Part shown: piece by piece, positions 1 through 8,316 of the stretch
Layout: the number at the start of each line of letters is the position of its first letter
Position numbering within the stretch: position 1 is the first letter of the stretch
Assembly (NCBI GenBank): GCA_026770585.1
Contig: MU646801.1
Location: 61,235 to 74,962, forward strand
Length of the DNA stretch: 13,728 nt
Direction: 5' to 3'
DNA from: Baffinella frigidus
Lineage: Eukaryota; Cryptophyceae; Cryptomonadales; Baffinellaceae
The notes under the pieces: model-generated
The model's database searches: none
Told to the model about the DNA's origin: nothing
Seen by the model: the letters and a program-made list of their open reading frames with translations, nothing else
Made by a program: the position numbers and the translations under genes

Positions 1-110
1 AGCGCCTCCTCCCGAGCAACGCCCTGAGCCTCCTCCTGAGCCTCCCCATGAGGCGCGGCGGAGAGGGAAGCGATGGGGGGGAGGGGCGTTGGCTCGACGG
101 GGGGCGCCGC
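1..110 (-). CDS. tentative DAGL exon 8, partial (linker)
   Basis: Open in phase 0 from a CCTGCAG|GCGGCG acceptor (111/110) to the window edge. It would encode AAPPVEPTPLPPHRFPLRR and then a Gly/Ser-rich stretch. Phase matches exon 7, and a Pro/Gly/Ser linker is possible here, but no family residue is recognisable and sequence this GC-rich is often open by chance. A look-alike of the acceptor region occurs at 213-238. Confidence 0.35.
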
Positions 111-3100
111 CTGCAGGATGCAGGACGTTACAGGCTTTTCTGATGCAGACCCTTGCCGGTTGAGTAACCGTCACGGCACACACCCTGTCCGGCTCATTGA
201 GGGGTGAAGGAGGCCGCCTGCAGCATGTAGTACGTCAGCCGACTTTCGAGTTTTCAAACAACCTGAAAGTGCCACTCGAGGCTAGACATGCGACTATTTT
301 AAAACAGTCGTTCTTGTACGACTGAAAAAAAAGATAATTGTGTAGTAATTTTCACACAAATAGGGGCATTTAGTCAAGTCTATCAAGTTACAACTTGAGA
401 TACGTGACCAAACATGCCCGTGACTAGTACTAAATCTAACAATCCCACATTTAAAATACTGCCTCTTCCAGCCTCGAGTGGTGGCGCCGCAGTGAACGTG
501 GGGAAAGCACCCACGCCTAGGGCGAAGGGTCAGGGTTCGGGGTTTACGGCTTGTAGGGGTAGGGTTGGGGGGCCGTTGGGGTAGGGTTTAGGGGCCGGGG
601 CGTGTAGGGTTTAGGGGCCGGGGCGTTGTAGGGGTAGGGTTCAGGGGGCGGGGTGTGCCTCGTGGAGGGTCAGGAGGAGCAGCGCCACCACCGCGTCCGA
701 TGGCGCCAGGTCCAGCCCTGCACGTGTGCGCTTTCGGGTTTTGGGTTTTGGGTTTGGGGGTTTGGGTGTTGGGTTTGGGGTTTGGGGTTTGGGGTTTGGG
801 GTTTGGGGTTTGGGGTTTGGGGTTTGGGTTTTGGGGTTTGGGGTTTGGGGTTTGGGGTATGGGGTTGGGGGTTTAGGTGTGAGGGTTTAGGTGTTAGGGT
901 TTAGGGTTTAGGGGTGAGGGTTGAGGGTTCAGAGGTTAGGAGTCTGCACGGGGCACGTGATGGGAAGTGGCGGACCTGCAAAGAGGGTGGCCATGCTGGT
1001 CCCGACAGAGCGCAGCGCGACGCGTCCGTCTTCGCGGATGTGTGGTCGCGCGAGGCAGCACATCCACCAGCACTTCGCCTCCCAATGTCTGTTTGCGCAT
1101 CCGGGATCAAGGATTAGGGGTGAGGGGTTTGGTCTCTTGAGATTTTGACATGGAATACACCTAGGTGGGAGGCACTTGTTGAGCTCCTGGGGTTCAAGGG
1201 CGCAGGTTCTAGGGTCTAGGGTTTAGGGGTGAAGGTTTGAGGTTAAGGGTTCAGGGTTTGAGGTCAAGGGTTTGGGGGTGAAGGGTTAGGGTGTACTTGT
1301 TGAGCTCTTCAATGTGGTGGACGTTGACGGATCCGAACAAGTCGAAGGAGACCAGGCACCTGCCGGCATCCAGAGGTTCACGTGGAAAACATCACCTCAT
1401 GCAACACCTTCACGATCCTGCTATTCATCCGTCCATGTTTGGCGTTGTGTCATTGTTTTGGTGCCTCCAACATCAACCAGGCTCGATTCCAGACAGCGAG
1501 GCGCCCTAAACGATAAAGTACCTGGTAACACGACAGTGATGCATCAAAATCGACGGAGACAGCGGTAGAAACACGGGAGGGGTGGGCGATAGTGTACCCT
1601 ACGAGCATGATGCCGGAGGGGGGAGCTTACCCTAGCAGCAGGGAAATATGAGAGGTGGGGGGGGGGGGTGTCACCCTAGGAGCAAGGCGGCCAGAGATCC
1701 GAGCGAAAGGTAAACCATATCCTGCGGAGAGTTCCCAGTGCCACTGTCAGGTGGGTTTATGGCGAGCCCAGTTTCACGCAGGCACAGCTTCTGTAGGGGT
1801 TGGCCGTGATACCGCAAATCGCTGCAAGATCCTCCTTGGTCTCTCCCTCCCCGCACGACAACGACAGAAACATCGTCTGTGTGGTCTCACAAATACTAGG
1901 CTCTTTTCCGCCCCCAAATCAACGGATTTGTACCACGAACCCAGCATGTCAACTTAAGAATAGTCAGCCAACCCGAGTGAGGCAGAGCTAGGGGGGTAAC
2001 CGTGATGACGCGAATCGCCGCAAGGTCCTCCTTGGTCTCATCCCCGCACGAAAACGACGGCGAGAGAAACACCGGCGTCGCCCACCCCTGCCCTCACCCC
2101 ACCAGCCTCCTTTTATCTCAGATAATTTATTGATTAATGCCTTCCCTGCCAACGAAAGTTCGAAAAAGATATCTTTCGACGACACCTCCCTGGTCGTAAT
2201 CGCGGAAATCGAAGCGATCAAACCACCGGATTGCGAAGGGCTTCACCAGCCTCCACAAGCAGCCGTTCTCTACCGTTTGGGAGAGGACGATTTTTACCAG
2301 GGGTGGACTAGACCAGAGGACTTTGTAGTACGCATCGGCAAGTGGCCCATGGACAGGCCGCCGCCTTCTCGCATGCTCTTGCTCCTCCGGCATTTGGCCA
2401 AATGGAGGGTTGTTGGGAGAGGCCGGTTAAGGAGAACAATGGGATTTTCTGGCCCTAAAAACAAGGCAGATCCTGGGCCAGAATTCTCGGGGTCCCTTGC
2501 CAGAAATTCTGGCCCAGTTCTTAGAAGGACTCGAACGGCTGCCATGCATGTCCCCAGGCTGGCCCAGAATTCGCGGATTCTGCGTCGTTTCGACAAAGAC
2601 GTTTATTTGGATAGGGTGATCTGTTCGAATCTCGTCGGACGTGACTGGTGTTCCGTGGTAAAGTTTTTCTCAGTTTTTACGCCCTTTCGAAAAAAGAAAG
2701 TCAGATGGCGTCCATTGATTCGAAAGGGCGTAAAAAATGATGACGGACGGACCAAATCAATAAAAAACGACCGGATGCAAGAGTTGCTGATCGAAAGGGC
2801 GTAAAAACTTCACCACGGAACACCAGTCACGTCCGACGAGATTCGAACAGATCGCCCTATCCAATTAAACGTCTTGGTCGAAACGACGCAGAATCCGAGA
2901 ATTCTGGGCCAGCCTGGGGACATGCATGGCAGCCGTTCGAGTCCTTCTAAGAACCGGGCCAGAATTTCTGGCAAGGGACCCCAAGAATTCTGGCCCAGGA
3001 TCTGCCTTGTTTTTAGGGCCAGAAAATCCCATTGTTCTCCTTAACCGGCCTCTGGGACCTCCCTGGTACTAATCGCGGAAATCTAAATGATCAAACCACC

Positions 3101-3876
3101 GGGTTGCGAAGGGCTTCACCAGCCTCCACAAGACGACTTTTTATATCGCTTGGGAAAGGCCGATTTGTACCAGTGGGTGGACTGAACCAGGTCACTTTTT
3201 CGTAAGAAACGGGCATTTCCGAAACGATTGAATAAGGCGACTTGTGGGGTCTGGCTTTGATTGAGGGCCCATGGGCAGGCAGCAGCTGCTCGCATGTTCG
3301 TGTTTCCCCAGCTAAATAGAGGGTTGTTGGGATGAGAGGGGGGGAGGGTGCGCACCGCCCACGCCGCTTCGCACAGCGAGACGGCGATATGCATGTAGAG
3401 GAGGGGCGCCACGCCGCGGCGCGCCTCCGGCTGCATGGGAGTTCCCCGCGCGGATGCGGACATCAGCGCGACCTGCACATGAGGGGCGCCCGGTGAGCTT
3501 GCTCGTGAATGGATATGAAGATATGAATGAGCAAGGTTTAGGGTTTAGGGAAATTCATTGGGTTTGCTCTCGCCAGACACCGAAACCAGGACACGCCAGC
3601 GGGTGGGACAGCGGAGGAGTTGAGCGCGACCTCGAGCACAGCGCTGCTCCCGACCAGCACGATGCTCCCCGCTGCGTAGCCCCAAAGGCAACCCAGCCCC
3701 AGCATCCAGTCGCACTGCGCAACAGGGCACGCGAGGGCGTCGCCCTCGTACGCGTACGCAAAAGCCAGTAGCACGCCGAGCCAGGAGCCTCTCACAAGGA
3801 CGCCGAGCGCCGCGGGCGCCACCAGGTCGTCGCATGCGATCAGCCACGCCCGGCCGAAGAGCCGGAGCGCCGGCAT
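1..3876 (-). CDS. DAGL: sn-1-specific diacylglycerol lipase (DAGL alpha/beta-like), N-terminal part, spliced; 3' end outside window
   Basis: Spliced gene running leftward out of the window. Exons (high to low): 3876-3631, 3472-3356, 2087-2001, 1721-1675, 1359-1297, 1088-976, 717-659, perhaps 110-1. The junction phases agree (0,0,0,2,2,1,0) and give 244 residues before the tentative exon. Seen: start MPALRLFGRAW followed by CDDLVAPA, four hydrophobic segments (about residues 18-41, 58-80, 103-124, 153-171), FDLFG after the fourth, a W-x7-CC lead-in (189-198) and LDLAPSD (226-232). Known: metazoan DAGLs begin MPGIVVFRRRW..SDDLV, have four TM helices, then FDPTG, a Trp..CysCys element and D-VPSDI before the alpha/beta-hydrolase domain. 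Members cleave diacylglycerol at sn-1 to give 2-monoacylglycerol at the plasma membrane. The Ser-Asp-His domain is not in this window, so activity cannot be judged. It is divergent from the glycosyltransferase gene, with start codons 88 bp apart. Confidence 0.86.
111..658. other. DAGL intron 7 (tentative)
   Basis: 548 bases between exon 7 and tentative exon 8. It holds a degenerate telomere-like tract next to the donor (about 520-650), an AT-rich middle (about 240-470) without recognisable coding sequence, and a copy of the exon 8 acceptor region at 213-238. Confidence 0.4.
520..650. repeat. degenerate telomere-like tract (TTTAGGG on plus strand)
   Basis: GGGGTAGGGTTTAGGGGCCG-type units, very degenerate and G-rich, inside DAGL intron 7 beside its donor. 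On the DAGL sense strand this reads CCCTAAA-like. Confidence 0.75.
659..717 (-). CDS. DAGL exon 7 (DLAPSD motif)
   Basis: 59 bases completing Gly225, then residues 226-244: LDLAPSDAVVALLLLTLHE. This matches LDIVPSDIIAGLVLLRQRQ of DAGL alpha, a hallmark just ahead of the hydrolase domain. Acceptor GTGCAG|GGCTGG (718/717). No GT lies in a usable place downstream; the best donor is CACGAG|GCACAC (659/658), a GC donor. The acceptor lies about 15 bases past a long G-rich/C-rich telomere-like tract. Confidence 0.85.
733..930. repeat. telomere-like tract, mainly GGGTTTG variant units
   Basis: Long array of GGGTTTG 7-mers, sliding to GGGTTTA and GTTAGG units after about 867. It fills most of DAGL intron 6 (975-718) and ends about 15 bases before the exon 7 acceptor. 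Its open frames (Gly/Phe/Trp repeats) are by-products of the 7-mer, not genes. Confidence 0.9.
976..1088 (-). CDS. DAGL exon 6 (Trp..CysCys cytoplasmic lead-in)
   Basis: 113 bases. The first base completes Lys187; residues 188-224 follow, and the last base opens codon 225. Acceptor AAACAG|ACATTG (1089/1088), donor TTTGCAG|GTCCGC (976/975). It encodes HWEAKCWWMCCLARP then HIREDGRVALRSVGTSMATLFA. DAGLs have W..R....CC, a variable acidic stretch, then a helix ending ..A.LFA before the D-VPSDI motif, so order and spacing agree. Confidence 0.8.
1195..1295. repeat. degenerate telomere-like tract in DAGL intron 5
   Basis: Units such as GGGTTTAGGGGTGAAGG and AGGGTTCAGGGTTTGAGG run up to the exon 5 donor at 1296. 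C-rich on the DAGL sense strand. Confidence 0.75.
1297..1359 (-). CDS. DAGL exon 5 (end of TM4, FDLFG motif)
   Basis: 63 bases starting with the last base of codon 166 and ending two bases into codon 187. It encodes CLVSFDLFGSVNVHHIEELN. Acceptor GGCAG|GTGCCT (1360/1359), donor CAACAA|GTACAC (1297/1296). FDLFG corresponds to FDPTG or FDPLG just after TM4 in animal DAGLs. The intron continues directly from the donor into CCCTAA-rich telomere-like sequence. Confidence 0.8.
1675..1721 (-). CDS. DAGL exon 4 (TM4, first part)
   Basis: 47 bases, residues 151-165 plus two bases of codon 166. Acceptor CCGCAG|GATATG (1722/1721), donor CTAGG|GTGACA (1675/1674). It encodes DMVYLSLGSLAALLL, a strongly hydrophobic segment matching the position of VVCNWVVILSV in DAGL alpha. 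The phase-2 end joins the next exon to make Gly-Cys-Leu-Val-Ser-Phe-Asp. The intron opens with a run of 12 C (G on the plus strand, 1657-1668). Confidence 0.75.
1797..1875 (-). repeat. decayed copy of DAGL exon 3 in intron 3
   Basis: Direct repeat of 1994-2072, sharing the block CCTCCTTGGTCTC and flanks; on the minus strand it still reads ETKEDLAAI followed by CGIT. It lacks a good acceptor in the right place, and its extension meets a stop, so it looks like a relic. It is separated from the true exon by a dispersed repeat copy (1896-1991). Confidence 0.75.
1896..1991 (+). repeat. dispersed repeat family R1, copy 1 (ends GTGAGGCAGAGCTAGG)
   Basis: Shares CTCTTTTCCG, CGGATTTGTACCA, CCAGCATGTCAACTT and CCGAGTGAGGCAGAG with copies at 5172-5258 and 9672-9760 and, inverted, at 4911-4996. 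The terminal GAGGCAGAG end lies only 9-10 bases from the DAGL exon 3 donor. Confidence 0.8.
2001..2087 (-). CDS. DAGL exon 3 (end of TM3 and loop to TM4)
   Basis: 29 codons, residues 122-150, phase 0 both ends. Acceptor GGGCAG|GGGTGG (2088/2087), donor ATCACG|GTTACC (2001/2000). It encodes GWATPVFLSPSFSCGDETK then EDLAAIRVIT. The family has a GIVW segment closing TM3 and a Cys-containing loop (SCND, PCEG) before TM4, so SCGDETKED fits well. A decayed second copy of this exon lies at 1797-1875 within the next intron. Similarity at residue level is modest; position and phase carry most of the weight. Confidence 0.72.
2187..2414. repeat. direct repeat unit, copy A (left of the foldback)
   Basis: Matches 3055-3335: ACCTCCCTGGT, AATCGCGGAAATC, GCGAAGGGCTTCACCAGCCT, and GAGGGTTGTTGGGA at the far end. 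Diverged, with small indels. Confidence 0.8.
2418..3053. mobile_element. foldback / long-TIR element
   Basis: Left arm 2418-2690 and right arm 2791-3053 are near-perfect reverse complements (for example AGAGGCCGGTTAAGGAGAAC at the left end and GTTCTCCTTAACCGGCCTCT at the right). The left arm has about 11 extra bases near 2668-2680. The roughly 100-base loop carries another GAAAGGGCGTAAAAAA half-unit. Arms contain sub-repeats of CCAGAATTCT and TTCTGGCCCAG. There is no transposase frame. GGG flanks both ends, at best a 3-bp target duplication. Confidence 0.85.
3055..3335. repeat. direct repeat unit, copy B (right of the foldback)
   Basis: Second copy of the unit at 2187-2414, longer by about 50 bases and starting right after the foldback's right arm. 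Its plus-strand frame is broken by stops where copy A is open, arguing against a conserved plus-strand protein. Confidence 0.8.
3356..3472 (-). CDS. DAGL exon 2 (loop and TM3)
   Basis: 39 codons, residues 83-121, phase 0 at both ends. Acceptor TGCAG|GTCGCG (3473/3472); donor GGGCG|GTGCGC (3356/3355). It encodes VALMSASARGTPMQPEARRG then the TM3 stretch APLLYMHIAVSLCEAAWA. The order small-residue RG, Pro/Glu/Arg loop, then TM3 starting with an aromatic Met-His/Arg segment follows the animal DAGL pattern (MRGGILYTEPRD then VLYVRLAILVIE). Confidence 0.85.
3536..3551. repeat. short telomere-like tract in DAGL intron 1
   Basis: GGTTTAGGGTTTAGGG on the plus strand, CCCTAAA on the DAGL sense strand, within the 158-base intron 3630-3473. 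Confidence 0.85.
3631..3876 (-). CDS. DAGL exon 1 (start codon, TM1, TM2)
   Basis: 82 codons, residues 1-82. The ATG at 3876-3874 is the first in frame; the open frame continues upstream only from a TTG at 3927, so this start is preferred, and its MPALRLFGRAW matches the DAGL N terminus. A cytoplasmic Arg-rich start precedes TM1 (about 18-41); a Cys-containing loop (CPVAQCDW) leads to TM2 (about 58-80). The donor is CTCGAG|GTCGCG at 3631/3630, chosen because ..VLE joins exon 2 VALMSASARGT, like AEMAIIWLSMRGG in animal DAGL. The frame stays open past this donor, so an unspliced form is possible. Confidence 0.85.
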
Positions 3877-3964
3877 TCTCCTTTCTCCCGAGGTCCTCCC
3901 TGCAATTTCAATTTTGACCGTGGTCAAATTTCCTCCCCCTGTGCCCTTGGCTCCCTCACGCTCA
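3877..3964. promoter_or_regulatory. putative bidirectional promoter with centred palindrome
   Basis: 88 bases separate the DAGL ATG (3876, minus) from the glycosyltransferase ATG (3965, plus). At 3913-3928 lies TTTGACCGTGGTCAAA, seven-base perfect arms around GT, whose axis (3920.5) is exactly the midpoint between the two ATGs. The arms contain TTGACC, the core bound by plant WRKY factors; whether this organism uses it that way is unknown. The rest is pyrimidine-rich. I see no clear TATA box. Confidence 0.6.
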
Positions 3965-4198
3965 ATGACGCGCCTCCGGCCGATTCTCGCCCTCCTCGCC
4001 CTCTCCTTTTCATGGACGAGCCCACCGGGCGGTGGGGTATCAGCGCGCCATACCTCCCCAAAGGACAGGGCGACGGAAGCGCTTCTCGGCGCGCTGCTGG
4101 CACTCGCGCGAGGTCGCGCGGATGAGGAAACGATGGGAGGGTTGTTTGCGACAGCGGACCAGCTGGTGCAGGAGGGAGATGCGCGCGCTGCGATGCGG
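3965..4198 (+). CDS. GT gene exon 1 (signal peptide and first TPR helix)
   Basis: 78 codons. The ATG at 3965 is the first in frame; the frame opens upstream only with a TTG at 3914. MTRLRPILALLALSFSWTS is a typical signal peptide, with likely cleavage after VSA (about residue 27). ADQLVQEGDARAAMR (64-78) is the first half of a TPR. Donor ATGCGG|GTGCGA. Spliced to exon 2 it gives AAMRVMQLAARLDPSLPEA, a textbook TPR turn, which fixes the junction. Confidence 0.85.
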
Positions 4199-7100
4199 GT
4201 GCGACGCCTCCGCCAGTTGATGAGATTTGGTTGAACGGCACCGCAGACAAACTCAGAATCTGCGATTGAAAACTATGATCCTTCCCTGTTAGGATTGCCA
4301 CATCGCGAATGGAACGTAGTTGTTTGGTAACTATTGGAACTGTAGTCAACCGTGCATCCTGAACATGCTAAGCAATGCACACGAATGACAAATGCGTTTG
4401 AGCATCAATTGCCGCGTTACTGAACGTCAACACTAAACGTCAATCCAGCATGCTGAACATCGCCAGGTGATGCAGCAAGCCACGATTGTCGACAGAAACA
4501 TTAATGCTGCATCCTGCACATCACCACAGGTCATGCAGATTAGGTACGAGGAACCTAATCTGTCAACCGTGCATAGTGATCCCATAGTAAGCATCAATCC
4601 TGCTGAACCTGACGACAGGTGATGCAGCTAGCCGCGCGACTCGACCCCTCCCTCCCCGAGGCGCGCCTCCTCCAGGCCCAGATCGCCTGCCAGGTACTAA
4701 CTATCACCAGCCCTCAAAATGGGAGCAAATCGCCTTGTTCAATCCCGTTGATTTGTAATGGAGGTCGCCGGATTCCTACGACATGTGGTACAAATCAGGG
4801 GACTCGAAAAGAAGGTTTGCGTCCACTCTGAGGGGCTGGTGGCAATTTCAGAACTCCTTCAGGCCCAGATCGCCTGCCAGGTACTATCGACTTATGCCAC
4901 AACTCCTAGCTGTGCCTCACTTGGGTAGACAGGGCAATCTCAAGTGGACAGGCAGCCAGCCTGGGAGTGTGGTACAAATCCAGCAAACTTGGAGGGGGAA
5001 GAGCCCGGTCCCACCAATTTGGTGAGGCCAAATAGACTCAGACATTACTAGGTGCAGTAGACTATACAATAACTCCCTGGTAAATCCTGCTCAGTTTAGT
5101 TACCGTCCAGGTACAAAATTTCCCTGGCTCTGTCTCAGTCTATTTGGGCTCACCAATTTGGTGAACCCGGGCTCTTTCCCGCTCCAAAGTTGACGGACTT
5201 TTACCGCACACCCAGCATGTCAACTTGATCATAGTCGGTTATCCCGAGTGAGGCAGAGGTGGGTAATGTTGACAAATAGCACAACCCTCTGGTACAAAAC
5301 CTGCTCAGATGAGTTACCGCCCTGGTACAAAACTGCCGATTCTGTCAACTGCCCCGCTCTCTGTCGTGTCTCCACCCCTTATCCGTTTTCTGCCTTCGGT
5401 ACCGCGGCGCTGCTTGCTGTCTCTCTCTCGGTTTGCTCGGTGGCAGCAATTTGGTGGGCACGCATGACATGCGAGCCTGCCACGACGCGCAGGTGGGACA
5501 CGTTGATCGCGCGTCGGAACACTTCACGCAAGCGCTCTCGCGCACGCACACGCTCGGCGCACGCGAGGAGCGATCACGCGCGGAGCAACGCACGCGGGGA
5601 GGGACACGAGAGAACGGACGCGAGGACGGAGGGATGGGGGGAAGAGAGGAGGCGCGTGCGCGGGAGCTGCGTGCGGTGACGCTGGCGCGGTGAATCTCGC
5701 CCTCCCGAGTCAACTATTTTGCTCGATCACGTGACCTGCACACTCTACACATTATGTCGAAGGAGACAGCAGCATTCTTTGCCGGGTTTGCACCTCCAGG
5801 AGGGGTATCGATTTCAGACCCCCCTCTAGTGCAATTCGCCAAACCTAACCCGGGAAAGGTCACAGGTGTTCATCGCTTAACCAAGGGAGAAGTTGTGTTC
5901 CAGGAAAGGGTTATGCGTCTAGTTATGTAGTCTACACATCCATAAGTTATACCTTTCCTCGTAAATAATATTTTCCTCGGTTCTGCAATCGGAGAATATT
6001 TGTGGACACCCTATTTCCGGCGTCAACCTAATTCCCGCATTCCGTAGCAACGAACGGCACGGCATTGCATACCGTAGCATCCTACGGAACGCCAGAGGGA
6101 GGTTGATGCCGGAATCAGGGCGTCTACCCTTATTCACGTGACGTCGCTCCAACCTCGATCGACTAAAGATTTTGGGCAACTTCAGATTGTAAAGCAACTT
6201 CCTGCCTGGCAGGTTCGGGATGTGTCTGATGGAGGCGCGGCGTTTCGGGCCTGCTGCCATGCGTTTGAACGCCTCCCTCGCTATCGATCCAATCCAGGTG
6301 CATACACATTCCGATCACTTGTTTTACCTTGTACAGTCAGTTGCACAGTAGTTAGTTGTACAGTTAGCTTTTTAGTTATTACTCTCAGCCTTCTGGAAAG
6401 TGATCAACTTAACTATCTACTACCGTTTGAGTCGGAGGGCGGACTGGCTCGTAGATTGCGATCACTTGGCTGTGCAGAAGTTTTGTCTGTAGCGGGAACG
6501 GACTGTACCTGTATATGTCCCGTCTGTACATGTATGGTTACTCCTGTCCTAGTGCAAACCGTTTCCCGTAGTTCAACGATCGGAAACTATTAGGCATTCG
6601 TGCCACACGACCCTAGCATTGAACAGGTACCGTACGCTCACCCCTTCTGAAATCAAGTGGCCTCCTGCGGTGCGTCTCCCGACCCTTGACCCCCCCCGAG
6701 CCCCCCCTCCCCTATATGCAGGAAGGGATCGCATGGCACCTGGCGCTGGCGCACGAATACGGAGGCGCATGGCCTTCCTCCGAAGCAGCCTACCTCGCCT
6801 GGCTCCGCCTCCTCCCCCTGCCGCCCGCGCCTCCCCCCGCCCGCAGGGCCCCAGCGGGGCAATGCAGGTACTCGTACGTGTGCTTCAGGGACAGATGTTC
6901 ATGTTGACTCTTGTGCGCTTGGATCTGGTGTGGCCCGTGCACAGAGTGTGGTCATTTTCAAACCCTGCCCGATCAACCCTCACCCCGCAACCCCCGGACG
7001 GCAGAGACGCGACGTGCGGCGGGGACTGGGCGGAGTGGCTCGACGCTCGCCGAGGTGGCAGGAAGGTTTGTTCGCGTTCCCCCCGTTCGACGATTGACTA

Positions 7101-8284
7101 ACCAAGGATGTTTTCCACCTGAACGTGTGGTTGCGTCCCACGAGAGCGGATCCGGGAAGACTTGTCTGATTGTTGGGTTTCGAGCGTCCGAAGTTTCCAC
7201 GTCATTTGCAACAGAGATTCAATTTGTGGAGGGTTGTGATTGTTACATGTATTAGAGCCGTGTTCATGCTTGCGAGTTGCGAAAGGCAAGAGTTTTGCAA
7301 AGGATCCTGAACCATGAAACCCGGACCTTGAACCCTGAAGCGTGGTGCGGATGATTTGCAGGTAGCGGCGATCATCTGTCTGAACAAAGCCGCTGGGGTA
7401 GTTTAGAGACAAGAGCAAAAGACTCTCGCCTGAAGCGTGGTGCGGATGCCTGGTGCACGCAGGATCATCGGTTGAATGGCTCTAATTCCATCGTGGCGAT
7501 ACTCTGCCTGAGTCGCCTCCTGAACCGGTGTGCGACCTACAGCCTAGATGCCCATGGAGGCGTTTGGCGCCGAGAGTGAAGCGCGGCGCGGATGACCTGC
7601 AGGTCGTTGCGATCCTCTGTCTGAACAAAGTCGCTGGCGTGCCGCTGTGGGGCCCGGTACCCTCCCTTCCTCTCGCCTTCTCTGCTTTGTCTCTCAAGCT
7701 CTCTCTCTCGCTGCTCTCCCTCGCATCTCTCTCGGGGGTGTCTCGCTGGTTTCTCGGCCGCAGGACGCTTTGGGTCTGGAGGGTGTGTACGGAGGGGGCG
7801 CTGGTTTCTTGTTTGTGACAGCTTGGCGTTGTGACCGCTTGGAAAGAGAGGATGCGCCCTGGGTTTCTGGCTGATTGGGCGCTTGGATCTTACCGTTTAG
7901 GGGCGGATGGGAAAGGGATTCCCTGTTTCTGAGTGGGCGTGCCCTGCGCTCTGAAACCTCTCGCGTCTCTGTTGAATCTGGGCACGTACCACGGAATCAT
8001 TTTTGTCTCACCATCACTGAAACTACATTGCACGAAGCACTGAATGAGGTGGATTTCTGGCGGTCTTGCAGGACTCTCTTGGTCAGGCGGGGATCGGGGG
8101 ATCGGAGGAGGCAGTGATCTTCCTCTCGCGAGAACTTGCGAGGTTCGAGGACTTGGACGTCCGGGTACGCCTCTCTCTGTCTCTCGAATTTCCCGCACTC
8201 AAATAGTGGAATCATCCGATCTCTCTCTGGCGCTCTCTCTTTTTTCCTCCCTCTGACTCTCTCCCACGCTCTCTCTCTCACGCA

Positions 8285-8316
<32 letters not shown>

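Larger units (their letters stand above)
2088..3355. other. DAGL intron 2, mostly a foldback element between direct copies
   Basis: 1268 bases between exons 2 and 3. It consists almost entirely of a large inverted repeat (2418-3053) flanked by two diverged direct copies of a 230-280 base unit (about 2187-2414 and 3055-3335). The long open frame 2130-2804 runs from one unit into the foldback arm and is not a recognisable protein. Confidence 0.7.

Noticed and set aside
653-904. Gly/Phe/Trp-repeat open frames
   Set aside because: They are translations of the GGGTTTG 7-mer tract; the real coding signal here is the minus-strand DAGL exon 7 (717-659).
2127-2393. Minus-strand 88-codon frame as another DAGL exon
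   Set aside because: Exon 2 already joins exon 3 (2087) in phase with the right DAGL segment; this frame has no DAGL resemblance and lies in the repeat unit.
2130-2804. 224-codon open frame on the plus strand
   Set aside because: It spans a direct-repeat unit and one arm of a foldback element; the sister repeat copy has stops in the same frame and no family motif is visible.
3914-3964. Longer GT N terminus from a TTG at 3914
   Set aside because: Non-ATG start would run through the shared promoter palindrome; ATG 3965 starts a clean signal peptide.
5345-5713. 122-codon minus-strand frame
   Set aside because: Shadow of GT exon 3; Ser/Arg/Pro-rich with no motif, while the plus strand carries a clear TPR.
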